From contig CADCXA010000059.1 of the NCBI GenBank assembly GCA_902806565.1, forward strand, positions 310,001 through 374,000: a DNA stretch of 64,000 bases, read 5' to 3'. Position 1 is the stretch's first letter; every line of letters begins with the position of its first letter. Origin of the DNA: Hypoxylon rubiginosum. Taxonomy: Eukaryota > Ascomycota > Sordariomycetes > Xylariales > Hypoxylaceae. The notes under the pieces were generated by a model. It saw nothing but the letters and a program-made list of their open reading frames with translations, ran no database searches and was not told the origin of the DNA. The translations under genes were made by a program, and so were the position numbers. This document shows, piece by piece, positions 34,789 to 49,000 of the stretch.

Positions 34789-37700
34789 AAACTTAAAAAT
34801 TTAATAAATTAAAACTTAAATACTTAGTAATAGAATTAAAATATTAAAATTCTTAAAAATTTAAATTTACGCTTAAAATAACCATATAAATAATTATATA
34901 TTATAAAATATAAAACTAAAAAATTTTAATTAATATTATAAACACTGGCGTGAAAATATATATTAGTATATTTTAAAAAAAAAAACCTATTTAAAATATT
35001 AGGAACTTTAACTTTATAAACTAAACTATTTTTAATTTAATTAAACATTAAATAAAACCAGTAAAAAAATCTTATATTTTAAAGAAACAGATTTTTTAAA
35101 AGTATTTATAAAGCTTATTTTATTAGTTTAATTTATTATTTTAATAATAAAATTTTTATTTAAATTAACAGTAATATTTTTATAAAAGGTGTAATTATTT
35201 GTTAGTAATTTAATTAGCGATTTAGTTAGTGTTTTAAAAGATATAAATTTTAAAAATAATATATTACATTTTTAAAAAAACCTACTGAAAAATATAAAAA
35301 TAAAACCAAAAAAAGTTATATAAAAAACTTTATATATGTTTTTAAAATAAGATTTTTTATTTAACAGTTTTTTTTTATAATTAACAAATTATTTATTACT
35401 TACTTTTTTATTTACTTTTTTTAAAAAAAGTTTTCCTAGGTATTTATTAAATATTTTAAAACTAAATATAAGTTTTATTAATTTTATTATTATTAGTATA
35501 AAAAGTTAAAACCTTAAAAACATTTTTAAAAAATTAATTAAAGTTAATTATAATGTTAATTTTATTTAAAAATAACCCTTATTTAATATTTTTTTTTTTA
35601 TTATATTTTAAGGTAGTTTTATTTTAATAATTATATTAACTTTTAGTTTTACCATTTTAAATAATATAAATTTAGTTATAATTATTAATATAACTGTTAA
35701 TAACTTAAAAATTATAAGTTAAAAAAAAAGTTATATAAAAATATATTTATATTTATTCTTTTTTATTATAAATTTAAAGTAATAAAAAAATATTTAGTTT
35801 AATAAATTTTATATATTTTAATAGTTATTTAATTTTAATTAGTATTTTATTTAATTTAAATATATTAATTAGTTTAAGATTTTTAAAGCTTTTAAATTTA
35901 TATTTTTCTTAAAAATTAAGCGTAAGGTTAAAGTTTTAATTTTTAAATATATTATTTAAAAAAAAATAAAAAATAAGTTTAAAAAAGTTTTTAATATCGT
36001 TAACTTAAAATAACATTTAATAATTTAAAATTAAATTAATATTTTAAAAAAAAAAATAAAAAATATAAACTTTTTTAAAATAATTAATAGTTTGATTTTT
36101 AATTATAAAGTTATTATATTTAAAGCTAAATTATAAAATAAACTAATTAGTAATAATATTTATTTTTATATATTATAAAAGTTTTTATTTTTAATTGTTA
36201 AAAAGTAACTGGTTATTTATATTAAAAAAAGTTTTAATAATTTAAAAACTATAAACTTTAAGAACTTTAAAAAAATAATAATTAAATAAATAAACTTTTA
36301 CTTGTAGATTTTTAATATAAATAAAAATAAAATTGTTATTAATTATATTAAATATAATTTAAATAGTAAAAATAATAATAATACTATTAATTAAAAAACT
36401 TAGAAAATTAAAATTAATATTTAAATTTTATTAAAATTTGCTATAAAAAAAAGCTTATTTTCGCTACTTTTAATTAACAAGATTAATAAACTTATTAAAT
36501 AGTTTTTTAAAATAAAAATTTAAAATATTAATTTAAAAAAAAAAATTAAAAATATAAAAAATAAATTTTATAGTTTTAATTTTTATTTTAGTAATTAAAG
36601 TTTATATTAAACCGAAATTATTATATTAATTAATATGTTAAATATAAAAGGTTTTTTTTTTAATTTATAAATTAATTAAACCGGATTATTAATTAGTTAA
36701 ATTTTATTAAATTATTAGTAGGTGTTTAATTTAAAATATATAGATTTAAAGTTAAATTATAGTTTTTAAAATTATTATTTTTATAAAAATACTTTTTATT
36801 TTATAATAAGTTATAAGATAATTAAATATTTAAATAATAATGGTATTTTATATTATAATTATATAAATAAAAAATATATTTTAAAAAAAATAACAAGAAA
36901 TATAAAACTTATAAATATTTTAATTTTTAAATATATTATTATTAAAGTATGTTACTAAGGAGTTTTTATTAAAAAAAACATTTTTAGTTATATTAAAAAA
37001 TGTAATTTAAATAATAACTTAATTATTTATTATATAAAATATTATTAAATATAAATTAAAATCTTTTATAAAATATAAATAAATAAAAAAAAAAAAAAGT
37101 TATAAAAACCTTATTTATAAAAAAAATTAAACTAAATTAATATTTTTTATTTAAATATTAATCTTATTTTAAATTTAAATAATAATTTAATTTTTAATAA
37201 TTTAAATATATATATTTATTATTATAAAAAATAAATATAAAAAAATTTTAATTAAATTAAAATATATATAACCTTTTAAATAAAAAACCTTAATTAAATT
37301 TTTAATATTAAATAAAAAATAAGTTTTAAAAAAAACTTTATTAATATTAATATTAAAAATAAAAATAATAATATTAAAAAAGTTTTATAAAAATCTTTAA
37401 AAACTATTAACCTTATTAAAAACTTAAAACTTATTAAAACTAGCGTTTTTTTTAATTATAAAATTTAAAAATTTTAACTTGAAAAAATTATAGTTAATTT
37501 AAATAAGTAATTTTTAATTATTTAAAAAAAAATAATTTAAATAATACCAGGATTTATAAATTTATTTAAAAACATATTAAATAAATTATAAACTTATTTT
37601 ACTTTTATATATATTATTAAATTTACCACTAAAAAATATAAAAAAAACCTTACTAATATAAATAAAATAAACTTAAAATTTAAAACTTAAAAAAACTTTA

Positions 37701-40700
37701 TTTAAATTAATTTAATTAGTAAAAAAAAGTTTTTATTATCACTTTTTTATATAAATTTCTTTTATATATAAAAAAATTTTACTTATTATAATTTAATTAT
37801 ATATATTTAATTTTTATTTTAACTTTTAATTAAAATAAAATTATATAAAAATAAAAATAAAATAATCGTAATAATTAATATAAAAACATAATCCAATTTA
37901 ATCATTAAGTTTTATATAATGAAATTTAAGCTTTTAATATTTAAAATTTATTTAATATAATTAAAATTTAAATTTTACGTTTTTATAAAAACCATAAAAA
38001 TTATAAAAAATTTTATTTAAATTAAAAACCAGTTTTTATAATATTTAATTTATATTATAAAAAATACTTTTATATTATTTAAATTATTATTAGAATTAAA
38101 CTTTATTTTTTTCGTAAAAATAAGTTTTTATTATAAAAACTTTAAAATAATAAATAATTTAACTTTTAAAAAAACATTAATAAAAATATTATTAACATTT
38201 AATTAACCAAGTAAAAAACAAATAAAAAAACTAATATAATTAAAATTTATTTTAAAAAACTACTAATTATTAATAACTAGGGTTATATTAATAACTATAA
38301 AAAACTTATAGTAAAAAAAATAAGTAATAATAAAAAAAAAGGTATTTTATTTTATAAAATAAGTTTATAAATACTATTAATATTAATTAATAAAATAAAC
38401 TTTTTTAATTTTTTTAATAATTTTTATAATAATATGTAAGTTAATTTAATAGATATTTTTAAATATAGTTTTAATAAAAATAAAACAATTTTTTATATAT
38501 TAACAAATAATAATTTTTTTAAAACCATAAAAATTATTATTTAAAAAGTTATTAAAAAGGTAAAAAAAAAGAAAAATTAAAATTAACGTAAAATAAAAAC
38601 TAATTTTAGTTTAATTTTTATTAATATTATATATAAACTTAAAACCTTAAAAATTAATTTTATTAATAATATTTTTATTAATAAATTTATATTATTAAGA
38701 TTATTTAATTAAAAAAAAAAGTTTTTTTAATTAATATAAAATTAAATTAAAAACCTTTTAATATTTTATAAGAAAGGTTTTTATAAAAATATCCACTTTA
38801 AATTTATAATTTAGTTTTATAATAAATATTTAAAATTTAATAAACTTAAAGCGATTAAAAAAAAGTTAAAAACTTTTAAAATAATTAATATTAAAAAAGA
38901 TATTTTTATTAAAGTATTTTATAAAAAAGAAATAATTTTAATTTAAGATTTTAATAAAATTAATTATATAAAAAAAGGTATAGTATTTAATTATATAATT
39001 AAAACCGTTTTATATTTTATATAATAAGTTAAAAGTATTTTAATTTTTACTTTTTTTAAAAATAAGGTTATTTAGGTTTTAAAGGAGCGTTTAAAAAATA
39101 ATATTTTATAAAAAAGTTACAACTTATACTAAAACATTTGGTTTATTATTAAGAAAAAAAATAAATTTTTTAAATTAATTAACTTTTATATTAAGTTTAA
39201 TAAAAAGATAATTTAGGATATTTTTTTATTAAAAAACTATAAAAAATTTTTTATAAAATTTATAATATATTAAATTTTATTTATAATAAATTGGTTTTTA
39301 AGATATAATTAAATAAAGTTAAATCTTTTTAATAAATAATTAATAACTTTTATTATATTAATTAAATTAATAAAAATAATAATATTATTATAAGAAGTAA
39401 TAAATTTAATTATTTATTTTTTAAAAATAGTTATTTAAATGTTTTATAATTTTATATTAAATAAATATAAATTTTTTTTTAATAATATAAAAATTAAAGA
39501 ATTAACTACTTAATATAAAAATTAAGAAATCTACTTTAAAATATAACATTTTATTTTTAAATATATAAAAAACATTAACGTTGTTTTATTAAATTTTAAA
39601 CTTATTAATATAATAATAAATAAAAAAAAATTAAAATTCTATTATTTGATAGTAAAAATTATAGAATATATCTACGATATTTATAAAAAAAAGCCAACTT
39701 TGTTAAAAACTTTTAAAATATAAGAATAAGGTTTTTATAAAAATATAAAAAATATTAAATTTTTTATTAATATTATTATTTATTTTAAACTTTAAGTTAA
39801 ATTATATATTTTAATTATTATATTTTTAATAAAATTATTTTAAAAAAATACTTTATAAAAATAAATAAAAAACTAAAAGTAAATTATATAAACATTAAAA
39901 AATATATTAAATAACACCTTATATTTTATTAATTTTAATTATATTTATAAAAAACTAATTATCTTATAAATAGATATTTTAAAAAATAATTAAAGCTATG
40001 TATTAAAATAATTTAATAATTAGGGTATTTTTTATTTTTTAAAATATAAATTAAATATATAACATAAAATAAAAAAAAATTATAATATTTTAAAACTTAA
40101 AACCTTAATTATTATAAAGTTTTTTTATTAACTATAAATCCATTTTTATAATATTTATTTTTTATTATAAATAAATATAAAAACATTAATTACTTAGTTA
40201 AATAATAGATTTATAAATTTGTTAAAAGTAAAATTAATTTAATAAATTATTTATATTAAATTATTCGATTTTAAAATTAAATATATATTTAGTAAATTTA
40301 ATATAATAATTAACTTTCTATTTTATAAAAAAAAAAACCTTTTAAATAAAAAGGATAACTAATAAGAAAATAATATTAATAAATATATTAATAATTAAAT
40401 TTATTTTATTTAAATTGTTTTAATTTTTTTAGTTTTTTTTAATATTAAATATTTTTTATTATAATTATTAAAAGATTAAAGTAACAAATTTTAAAAGATT
40501 ATAAAATATTTAAATATTTTTATTTATTTTTTTTATTTAAAAAATAAAAAGATAATAAAAAATTAATATATTAAAATAAGATTTTAAAATAAAATATTTT
40601 AATATATAATAACTAAGAATATTTTATAAAAAAAACTTAAAAAAAAGTTCTATTAATAATAAATTATTAATTTACTTTTATAAAAAAAATTAATTATTTA

Positions 40701-43700
40701 GAAAAATCACATTAAATATAATTATAAAATATATAACTTTATAATTAATAAAATAAAAAATATATATTATTAAAAAAAAATAAATTTAAATATAACCTAA
40801 GTTATTTTTATATATTTTAATTACTAAAAATCTTAAACTACTAGGCCTTATAAACTAGGTTTATATAATAAATTAAGTGGTTTTTTTATTATATAAATTA
40901 TTAATATATAATATATATTTTATAATTAAAAAAAAAGAGTTATTATGAAAATAAAAAAGAAGGTTAATAACTAACTTAAAATAAAGGTTATTTTTAATAT
41001 TAAAATAAAAATTATAATTAATTTTATTTAAAAAAAAATTATTTTTAATTATAAAACCTTTTTATTAATAAAATATAATAAAAACTTAAAGTTTAAAAAG
41101 GTTTTTAAAAGCGCTTATTTAAAAATAAGGATAAAAAAAAAAATAGGCTTTTCTTATTATCTTAAAATATAAAACTAAATAAAAGTTAATTATAAAGGAA
41201 TTATTAAAAAACTTTTTTAAACTTTAAATAAAAATAATAAAAACTAGGTATTACATTTATTTAAAATTATTTAGGCCGATTAAATATTAATTAAACCTAA
41301 TAAAATCTTTTTATATAAAATTATATATAAATAAAAAGTTATAATACCTATTAAAATTATAATTTTTATATGGTAAATATTTAAATAAAATAAAATAAAA
41401 AATTATAAAAAGCTTTTAATAATCCGGATAAAATTTCTATAAAAAAAAAAAAAAGATTTTTAAAAACTAATCACTATTTTTAAAAAGAAAAAAAAAAAGA
41501 TAATTAAACAAAAAAATAAAAAATATATAAAATAAACTAAAAATATAATATTATAAAAAAATAATTTTATATTTTTATTTAACATTTTTTATTATATTAA
41601 TATCTTAAATAAAAATAAGCTTTGTTATAATTAATTAAGATTTTATTTAATTAATTAAATTTATAAAAAAAGTAAATATAATATTTATAAATTAAACGGT
41701 ATTATTTTAAGAATTATATTTTTAAGAAACTGGTTTAAACTTTTTATAAAAAATAAATAAAAATACTAAAAATTTAATAACTTTTTTAATAACTTTTAAA
41801 TTATAGGATTAAATAATAAACAATTTAATTAAAATAAAAACAATATTTTTTATAATAAAAAAAAAAACACTAGGGTATTTAACTACCTTATAAATTAAGG
41901 AGTAATAAATTTAACTATTAAAAATAATAATATAAGGATTTATTAAGGTGATTTATATTAAAATAAACACATTTTAATTAATAATAAAGTGAGGTAATAA
42001 ACCATTGAAATTATTTTAAAAAATAAAATTGTTTTTAAAGATAAAGTCTTTTAGTTATAATAAATTAAAATTTATTTTCCTAAAAAAATAAAAAAAAAAT
42101 ATGTTATTATATTAAATTTTAGGATGTTTATTAGCTTTAAATTATATTAATTAATATAAAAGTAAAATAATTATTAACTTAAAAAAATAAGGGAAAATAA
42201 TTATATTTATATTTAATATTATAACTAGGAATTTATAGATATATAATATATAGTTAATATATAATTAAAAAACCTTATTTAAAACATTTTATTTATTTTT
42301 TTTTTTATAAATTTTAAATTTTTATTATTTAAAGTTAATTTATTTATTTAATTTTTATTTTATTTTTTATTTATTTTAAAATTAAATCAGTTTTACTAAT
42401 AAAATAAAAAAACTTAATATTTAATATAAAAATTTTATTTTTTATTTTACTTAATTTAAAATCTTAATATTAAACCATTGAAATTAAATTAGTAAATTCT
42501 TTAATATAAAATCTTTAATTAAAAAAGGATTTTAATATTTTTAAACTTAAAGATTCTTAAATTAATAATCTTAAAATTTACACTTTTTATTAAATATTAA
42601 AATAATATAAATACTATAAAACTTTTTTATAATATTAAAAATAAACTTATAGTTAAAAAAAAGCCATATTTTAACGTAATTAATAAAATTAAACATTTTT
42701 ATATAATGTTAATAATATTAATAAACTATTTTATTTAAAAGATTATATATTTAAATAAAAAAATTAAAAATATAATAATTATTTTATATAAATTTATTAA
42801 AATAATTATTTAAAAAACTTATATATTTAATATTAACAAATAAAAATAGTAATTATTTTAAAAATAACCATTTAAAAAAAAGGTAATAATTTTATAAAAA
42901 ACCAGTTATTTATTAAAAACCTTTATTAAATATTTTTTAAAAAATATACTAGTTAGTAATAAAACCATTAAATATATAAAAATTTATATTATAAATTATC
43001 TGGTAAATTATATTAACTAGGCTTTTTTATAAAATTATTAAGCTTTATTAACCTGTAAATATTTATTATTAATATAAGATTTAAAAGTTAAAAATAAAAA
43101 TTTTAATTAAAAATTTATTAAATTATTTATTAAAAATAATAAAAATAATAAAATTAAAAGTTTTATTATTATATAAAACTTTAAAAAGCTATAAGGATTA
43201 ATAATTTAAAAAAATGTAAACTACGATGGTTTTTTTAACCTAGAATTTATTTTAGTTAATAAAAGTTATAATATAAATTTAAAACCAGTTTTTATATTTA
43301 AAATAACTTAATTAAAAGTAATAAGTTATTTATTTATTTATAATTACTTATATATTAAAAGTAATAACTAGTTAAAAATAAATATAATATTAAAAGTTTA
43401 GTTTATTTATCGAGTGTTAATTTAAATATTAAAATCTTAAGGAAACTAATTATAATATATTTTATTTATAATAAAACACGATCTTTTAAATAACTTTAAT
43501 AAAAGTTTTATATTAAGCTGGTTTTAAAAAAATAAATCGAGGTTATAATTATAAAAAATAAATAATATATTTATAAAAACGTTTTAAACTTAAAAATAAG
43601 TTTTAGTATTTATATTAAACTTTTTTTAAAACGTATACCTAGGTATAAAAATAATATCGCCGAAGTTAAAAAATAATAATAAGAATAACGTGTTAAAGTT

Positions 43701-45103
43701 AAGGTTTTTATAGTGTTTTTAAATATATTATATAACGGTGAGTTTTATAATGTTATTATTATTATTAAACGTTTTAAATTTTTTTAAATAAATAAAAGTA
43801 AATATAATTATTATAATTTAAATATTTTTTACCGTTTTAAAAAAATAATCCAAGGTATTTTAAAAAAACTAAAAAATTTAAAAAAAAAGAAAATATAAAA
43901 AATAAAAACTATTATAAAATTCTTAACTTTTTATTACTTTAAAAAAAATAAATATTGTTAATTAAAGGTTGATTTATATATTATATTAACATTTTATTAA
44001 CTTATAATTAAAATTAATAAAAACTTATTTATATAATAAGTTATTTAATAAAATATTTATATAAAATTATATAAATATAAAAAATATTTAGTACCTTTTT
44101 TTTATTTTAATTAATATAATTTACTTTATATTTTTTATTTTTTTTTTTTAAAAGATTAAGAATTATAATATTTTGTAATTATAATAATAATATATAAAAA
44201 AATAAAGGTAATGTTAATTAATATTATAAATTTTTTAAAAGATATTTATTATATTAATAATATTACCGATTAATAAAAGTATTAATTAAAGTTTTTAAAA
44301 CTTATAATAATAATATTTTTTCTTTTTATTTAATTAAAGTTAAATTTATATATTATAACTATATTATAAAACATTTTATTTTTATTAAAAATAAACCTTA
44401 AATTTTAATATAAGGAACTTATATTTATAATTATAAACTCTTTAGTTTTATATAAAAATAAAAGATATAATAAATTATTAAAAATTAAAAGATTTTAATT
44501 ATTTATTATAAAAAATATATTATTTATTAAGTTAATTTATAAAATTAAAATATTATAAGCTTTAAAAAATTATAAAATAAATGATTTTAATAGTATTATA
44601 TTTATTTTAATTAAGTAATATAACTTATAATTTATTTTTTTAATAACTTATTATAATTTTATAATATTAAATAAAAACCTTAATAATTATATAATTTTTT
44701 ATTTTTATATAATATTAATTAATATAATAAAAAAATAAATATATACTTTTAACATTTTTATAAATAAAGTAGATTTTCTTTTATTAAAACATAAATATTA
44801 TTTATAAATTTAAATAAAATATATAGTAATAATAAATAAAAAATAATAATTAAAAACTTTAAAAACTTATATTAAATTTAAATTATCTCTTAAAATAATA
44901 ACTAAATATACGGTTATTAAATAGCGTATATTTTTTATTTATTATTTAAAAAACTAACCATTTTATTTTAATTACTAAAAAACAAGGATTTTAATTAAAT
45001 TTTAATTTTAAATACCTTTATAAAAACAACGTTTAAATACATTAAAATTAAAGTAATTACTAAGAAACTTTTATTTATTAAGCGGCTTATAATATTAATT
45101 AAA

Positions 45104-45322
45104 TTGGTATATAATTTTATATTTAAAATAAACCCGGTAAAATCACGGTTTATAATAATTAATATAATTAAAAATATTAAAAATAACTTTTTAAATAGCG
45201 GCTTATCCGATTTTTTAAATAACTTTTTAAATTTTAAGCTTATAAAAAAAAAGAAAAATAAAACTAAAAGTAACCTGGAAAAAAATATTACCGTTATAAT
45301 TACTTTTAATAAAATTGTATAA
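45104..45322 (+). pseudogene. longest surviving frame in the nested element
   Basis: A 72-codon stretch of Asn, Ile, Lys and Phe with no recognisable motif, near the 3' end of the nested element. It has slightly more G and C than its surroundings. It could be a chance remnant of the polyprotein or another coding part; no product is expected. Confidence 0.3.
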
Positions 45323-45810
45323 GAAATTAAAACCTAATATTTTTTTAAGAATAAAATCAATTTTAAGGAATGGTATAAATATTTATTAAACCTTAATTAT
45401 AACTTAGTTTTTTAAATAAACCTAGCTTAAAAAATTAAATATAAATAGGAATTATTTATATTAATTAGTAAATAAGTAACCGATATATAAGAAATTATAG
45501 TAAATAAATTATAACTTATTAATTTTTATAATTAAATAAGTTAAAACTAGTATATTACCTTAATTAATACAGTTAATAAATTATTTAAAACTAAAAAGCT
45601 ATTTATAAAAAAAATATATTTTACGTTAGTTAAAAAATAAAAAAGAACTGGTAATTTTATAAAGTTAAATAATAAAAGTAAGTTTATAATATAACTTATA
45701 AAAAAAGTTTCGGAATAAATTAATTAGTTTAATATAAAAAGAAGTAAATAAGGGGTTTTTTTTTATAAATTTAAATTAAAATAAAACTTTATTTAAATTT
45801 AAAAAAAAGT

Positions 45811-46088
45811 TATAATAAAATGTGGCGATTAGTATTTTATAAAAAATCATATAACTATTTTATAATTAAATTTTTTTTATTTTTTTTTTTTAAAAAACTC
45901 GTAAAGTTTTTTATATAATTAAATAACCACGTATTATAAAAATATATACTTTTTTATAAAATATTTTAAATATATTAATTAAGATGTTTTTTAAGTTATT
46001 TTTTAAATTAGGTATAATTTAGGGTAAATAATAACATAGCTGTTATTTAAATTAAGGATCACTAATATAAAAATAAAGCTTTATTATA
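45811..46088 (+). repeat. right LTR of nested element
   Basis: Partner of 33851-34128, the same 278-base length. It is followed by ATAT, which also precedes the left copy. Confidence 0.9.
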
Positions 46089-49000
46089 ATATTTTTATAA
46101 TAAATTTAAAAAATTATTATTAAATTTATAAATAATAATATTATATAATAAATTATAATTAATAAATTAATTTAAGTTATTTAAAAATAATATTTAATTT
46201 TAAAATTATTATATATTAATTTTAATATTTATAAAAAAACTTAAAATAAAATTATTAAATAAATTATTATTAAAGATTTTTAAATTAATAAATTATTTAC
46301 TTAAAAATATATTAATTTAACCTAGTTAAATTAAACTTTTTAAAAGTAGTTATTAAATTTTTAAATATATATTAAAATTGTTTTTATTAAATTTATTAAA
46401 CGATTAATTATTAATTAATTAATTAATATATAATTAGTATTTAAAAATATAAAAAAATAAGTTATATTTAAATTAAATTTTTAATAATTAACTTAAATTA
46501 ATATTATTTTTAATACTTATTTTTTATTTATATATTTTAATTTAAAAATAAAAATAAAAAATTAATTATTTATTTAAATTTTATAAATTAATTAAATTAA
46601 AAAAATTATTATTAATATTTAAATTTAATTTAATTTTATATAAGTTAGATTTTTTATATTTAAAGGAAATAAAAAAGGTAATTTATTATTTTTTTTAATA
46701 ATTTTAATAATAATTTAAATAATTTTAATAATAAAAAAAATAAATTATTATTAAGATTTTTATAAAAGCTACCACTTTTTTATATTTTATATATTAAATT
46801 AACTTTTTTAATTATATTAAAAAATAAATTAGTTTATATATTTAAATAATTAGTTTATTTTGTTTTTATTATTATTAATTTTATATATTTTAATAAGTTT
46901 ATTATTTATAATAATAAGAATTTATTTAAGTTTTAACCTTAATATTTAAAAATAAAATTATATATAAAAATATATATAAAAAGCTTTTTAAAAAATTATT
47001 ATTATATTAATTAAATAAGGTTTTTATTAATAAATAAAGCTTAAATATAATATTAGTAAAAATTATAAATAATAAAGTAAATAAAATTTATAGATTTTTA
47101 AATAAATTATAAACTTATTTTAAAAAAGTATTATAATTTAAAAAAAATATTTAAGCTTAAATATTATAAAAATATAACTTAATATCTTATTAAAATATTA
47201 GATTTTAATAAATTAGTTTAATAGTTTAAAATTATTTTTTAAAATTATATTATTAAAAATTTATTAAATAAAATTATTAAATTAATATATTTTTATTAAA
47301 AAGGTTTTTTAAATATTAATAAAAAATTTATTAATATTATTTAAAAAGTTAAATAAATCTATAAAAACATATTTATAAACTTTAATATATTAAAAAAAAA
47401 TAAACTTAATTTAATAATAAAATAATTAAAATTAAGTTATTAATTTTATAGTAAAAATAACCGTTTTAAATTTAGTTAAAATTAATTTTTAAAAAAGTAA
47501 AATTAATAAATAAATAGTAATTAACTTAATTTTAAAAATAAATACTAGGTTTTTAATAAAAAAACCTTATAAAAAATTAATTAAATAAATATTAATTAAT
47601 ATAAAAAAAATAAATATTTATATTAACGTTATAAAAAAAATAACCATGGTATTTTATTTTATTTTATAAAAAAAAATATTAATAAAAAAAAATTATTTAT
47701 AACTTTAAAAAAAGTTATTTTTATAAAATAAAAATCTAATAATAATACGACGTTGGTTTTTATATTTATAAAAAAAATAAAAATTAATTTAATTTTAACA
47801 AAGCTTTTTTTTTTAAAAATTACTAAAAAAAAAAACTTTAATTTAAATTTTTAAATAATTATTTTATTATATTAATAAAAAACTAATAACTTAATAATAA
47901 ATTTATTTTAATTAAAATATAAAAATTATAATAAACTTTATTTACTAAATAATTAAAACTAAAAAAAATATATAAAACTATAAAAAATATTAATAAATCC
48001 TTATATATTTTTTTAATATATTAAATTATAAATTATAAAAAGTTCTTAACTTTTAATAAATTAATTTTTAAATTATATTTTAAAAGCTAATTTATTTATA
48101 AAATAATATTTATTTATAATAATAAAAAATATTAAATAAAAATATTTATAAATATAAAAAATAATATATTAATTATATATTTTTTTAAAACATATTAATA
48201 AAAAATTTTTATTTATAAATAATAATATTTTTAATTTATAATAAATTTTAACGTTTTAATATTTAAATAAAAAAGTAAATTTTATTTAAAAATTTTTATA
48301 TTATAATATTAAAAAAACCATTTTATTTATCTTAATTTTAAATTTATTAATTTAAATAAAAAATATAATATTATTTTATTTTAATAATAATTTAAGTAAT
48401 ATTAATTAACTTATTTTTTTTTTAAATTTAAAAAATTTAATTTATTTTTAAATATTATAAAAAAAATTATATTAATAAGGTTTTAATAAACTTACTAACG
48501 CTTTTTTTTATTTTAATAATAATTTAAATAAATATTTAAAAAATACTTAAAAACATTTTTAAGAAATTTTAAGAATTTTATTTAATTATAATTTAAAAAA
48601 TAAAATAATGATTTTTTAATTATTAATTTTAAAATTATATTATAAACTTTTATAAAAAAAAAGTATTTTTTTAAAAACCTTTTTATATTATAAGTGAAAA
48701 AAAATTATTTATTTTAAAACCTTAATTAAAAGAAATAATTAATATAAAAAAAATTAAAAAGTTTATTTTATTATATATAGTTTTAATAATGTTTATTAAA
48801 AAAATAAACTTAAAAAATTTATTATAACTTATTATTAATTATTAAAAATTTAATGTTATTATTATATTAATTTATTATTTAATTTTTTTAATTATAAAAC
48901 TTTAAATATAATTTAAAACCGTTAAATTTTTTATTAAAATTAACTTTAAGTTTAAATTTAATTTTATATAAATTAAAAAAATAAATAAATAAAAAATAGC

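Larger units (their letters stand above)
33851..46088 (+). mobile_element. nested LTR retrotransposon, RIP-inactivated
   Basis: Inserted into the outer element. It has direct LTRs of 278 bases at 33851-34128 and 45811-46088, ends reading TA...TA (TG...CA before RIP) and ATAT on both flanks as a possible target duplication. The total of 12.2 kb is long for such an element and may hide further insertions or extra internal sequence. A purine run before the right LTR (45801-45809) suggests plus orientation. TAATAACC shortly after the left LTR could be a mutated primer-binding site, which is speculative. Confidence 0.85.
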
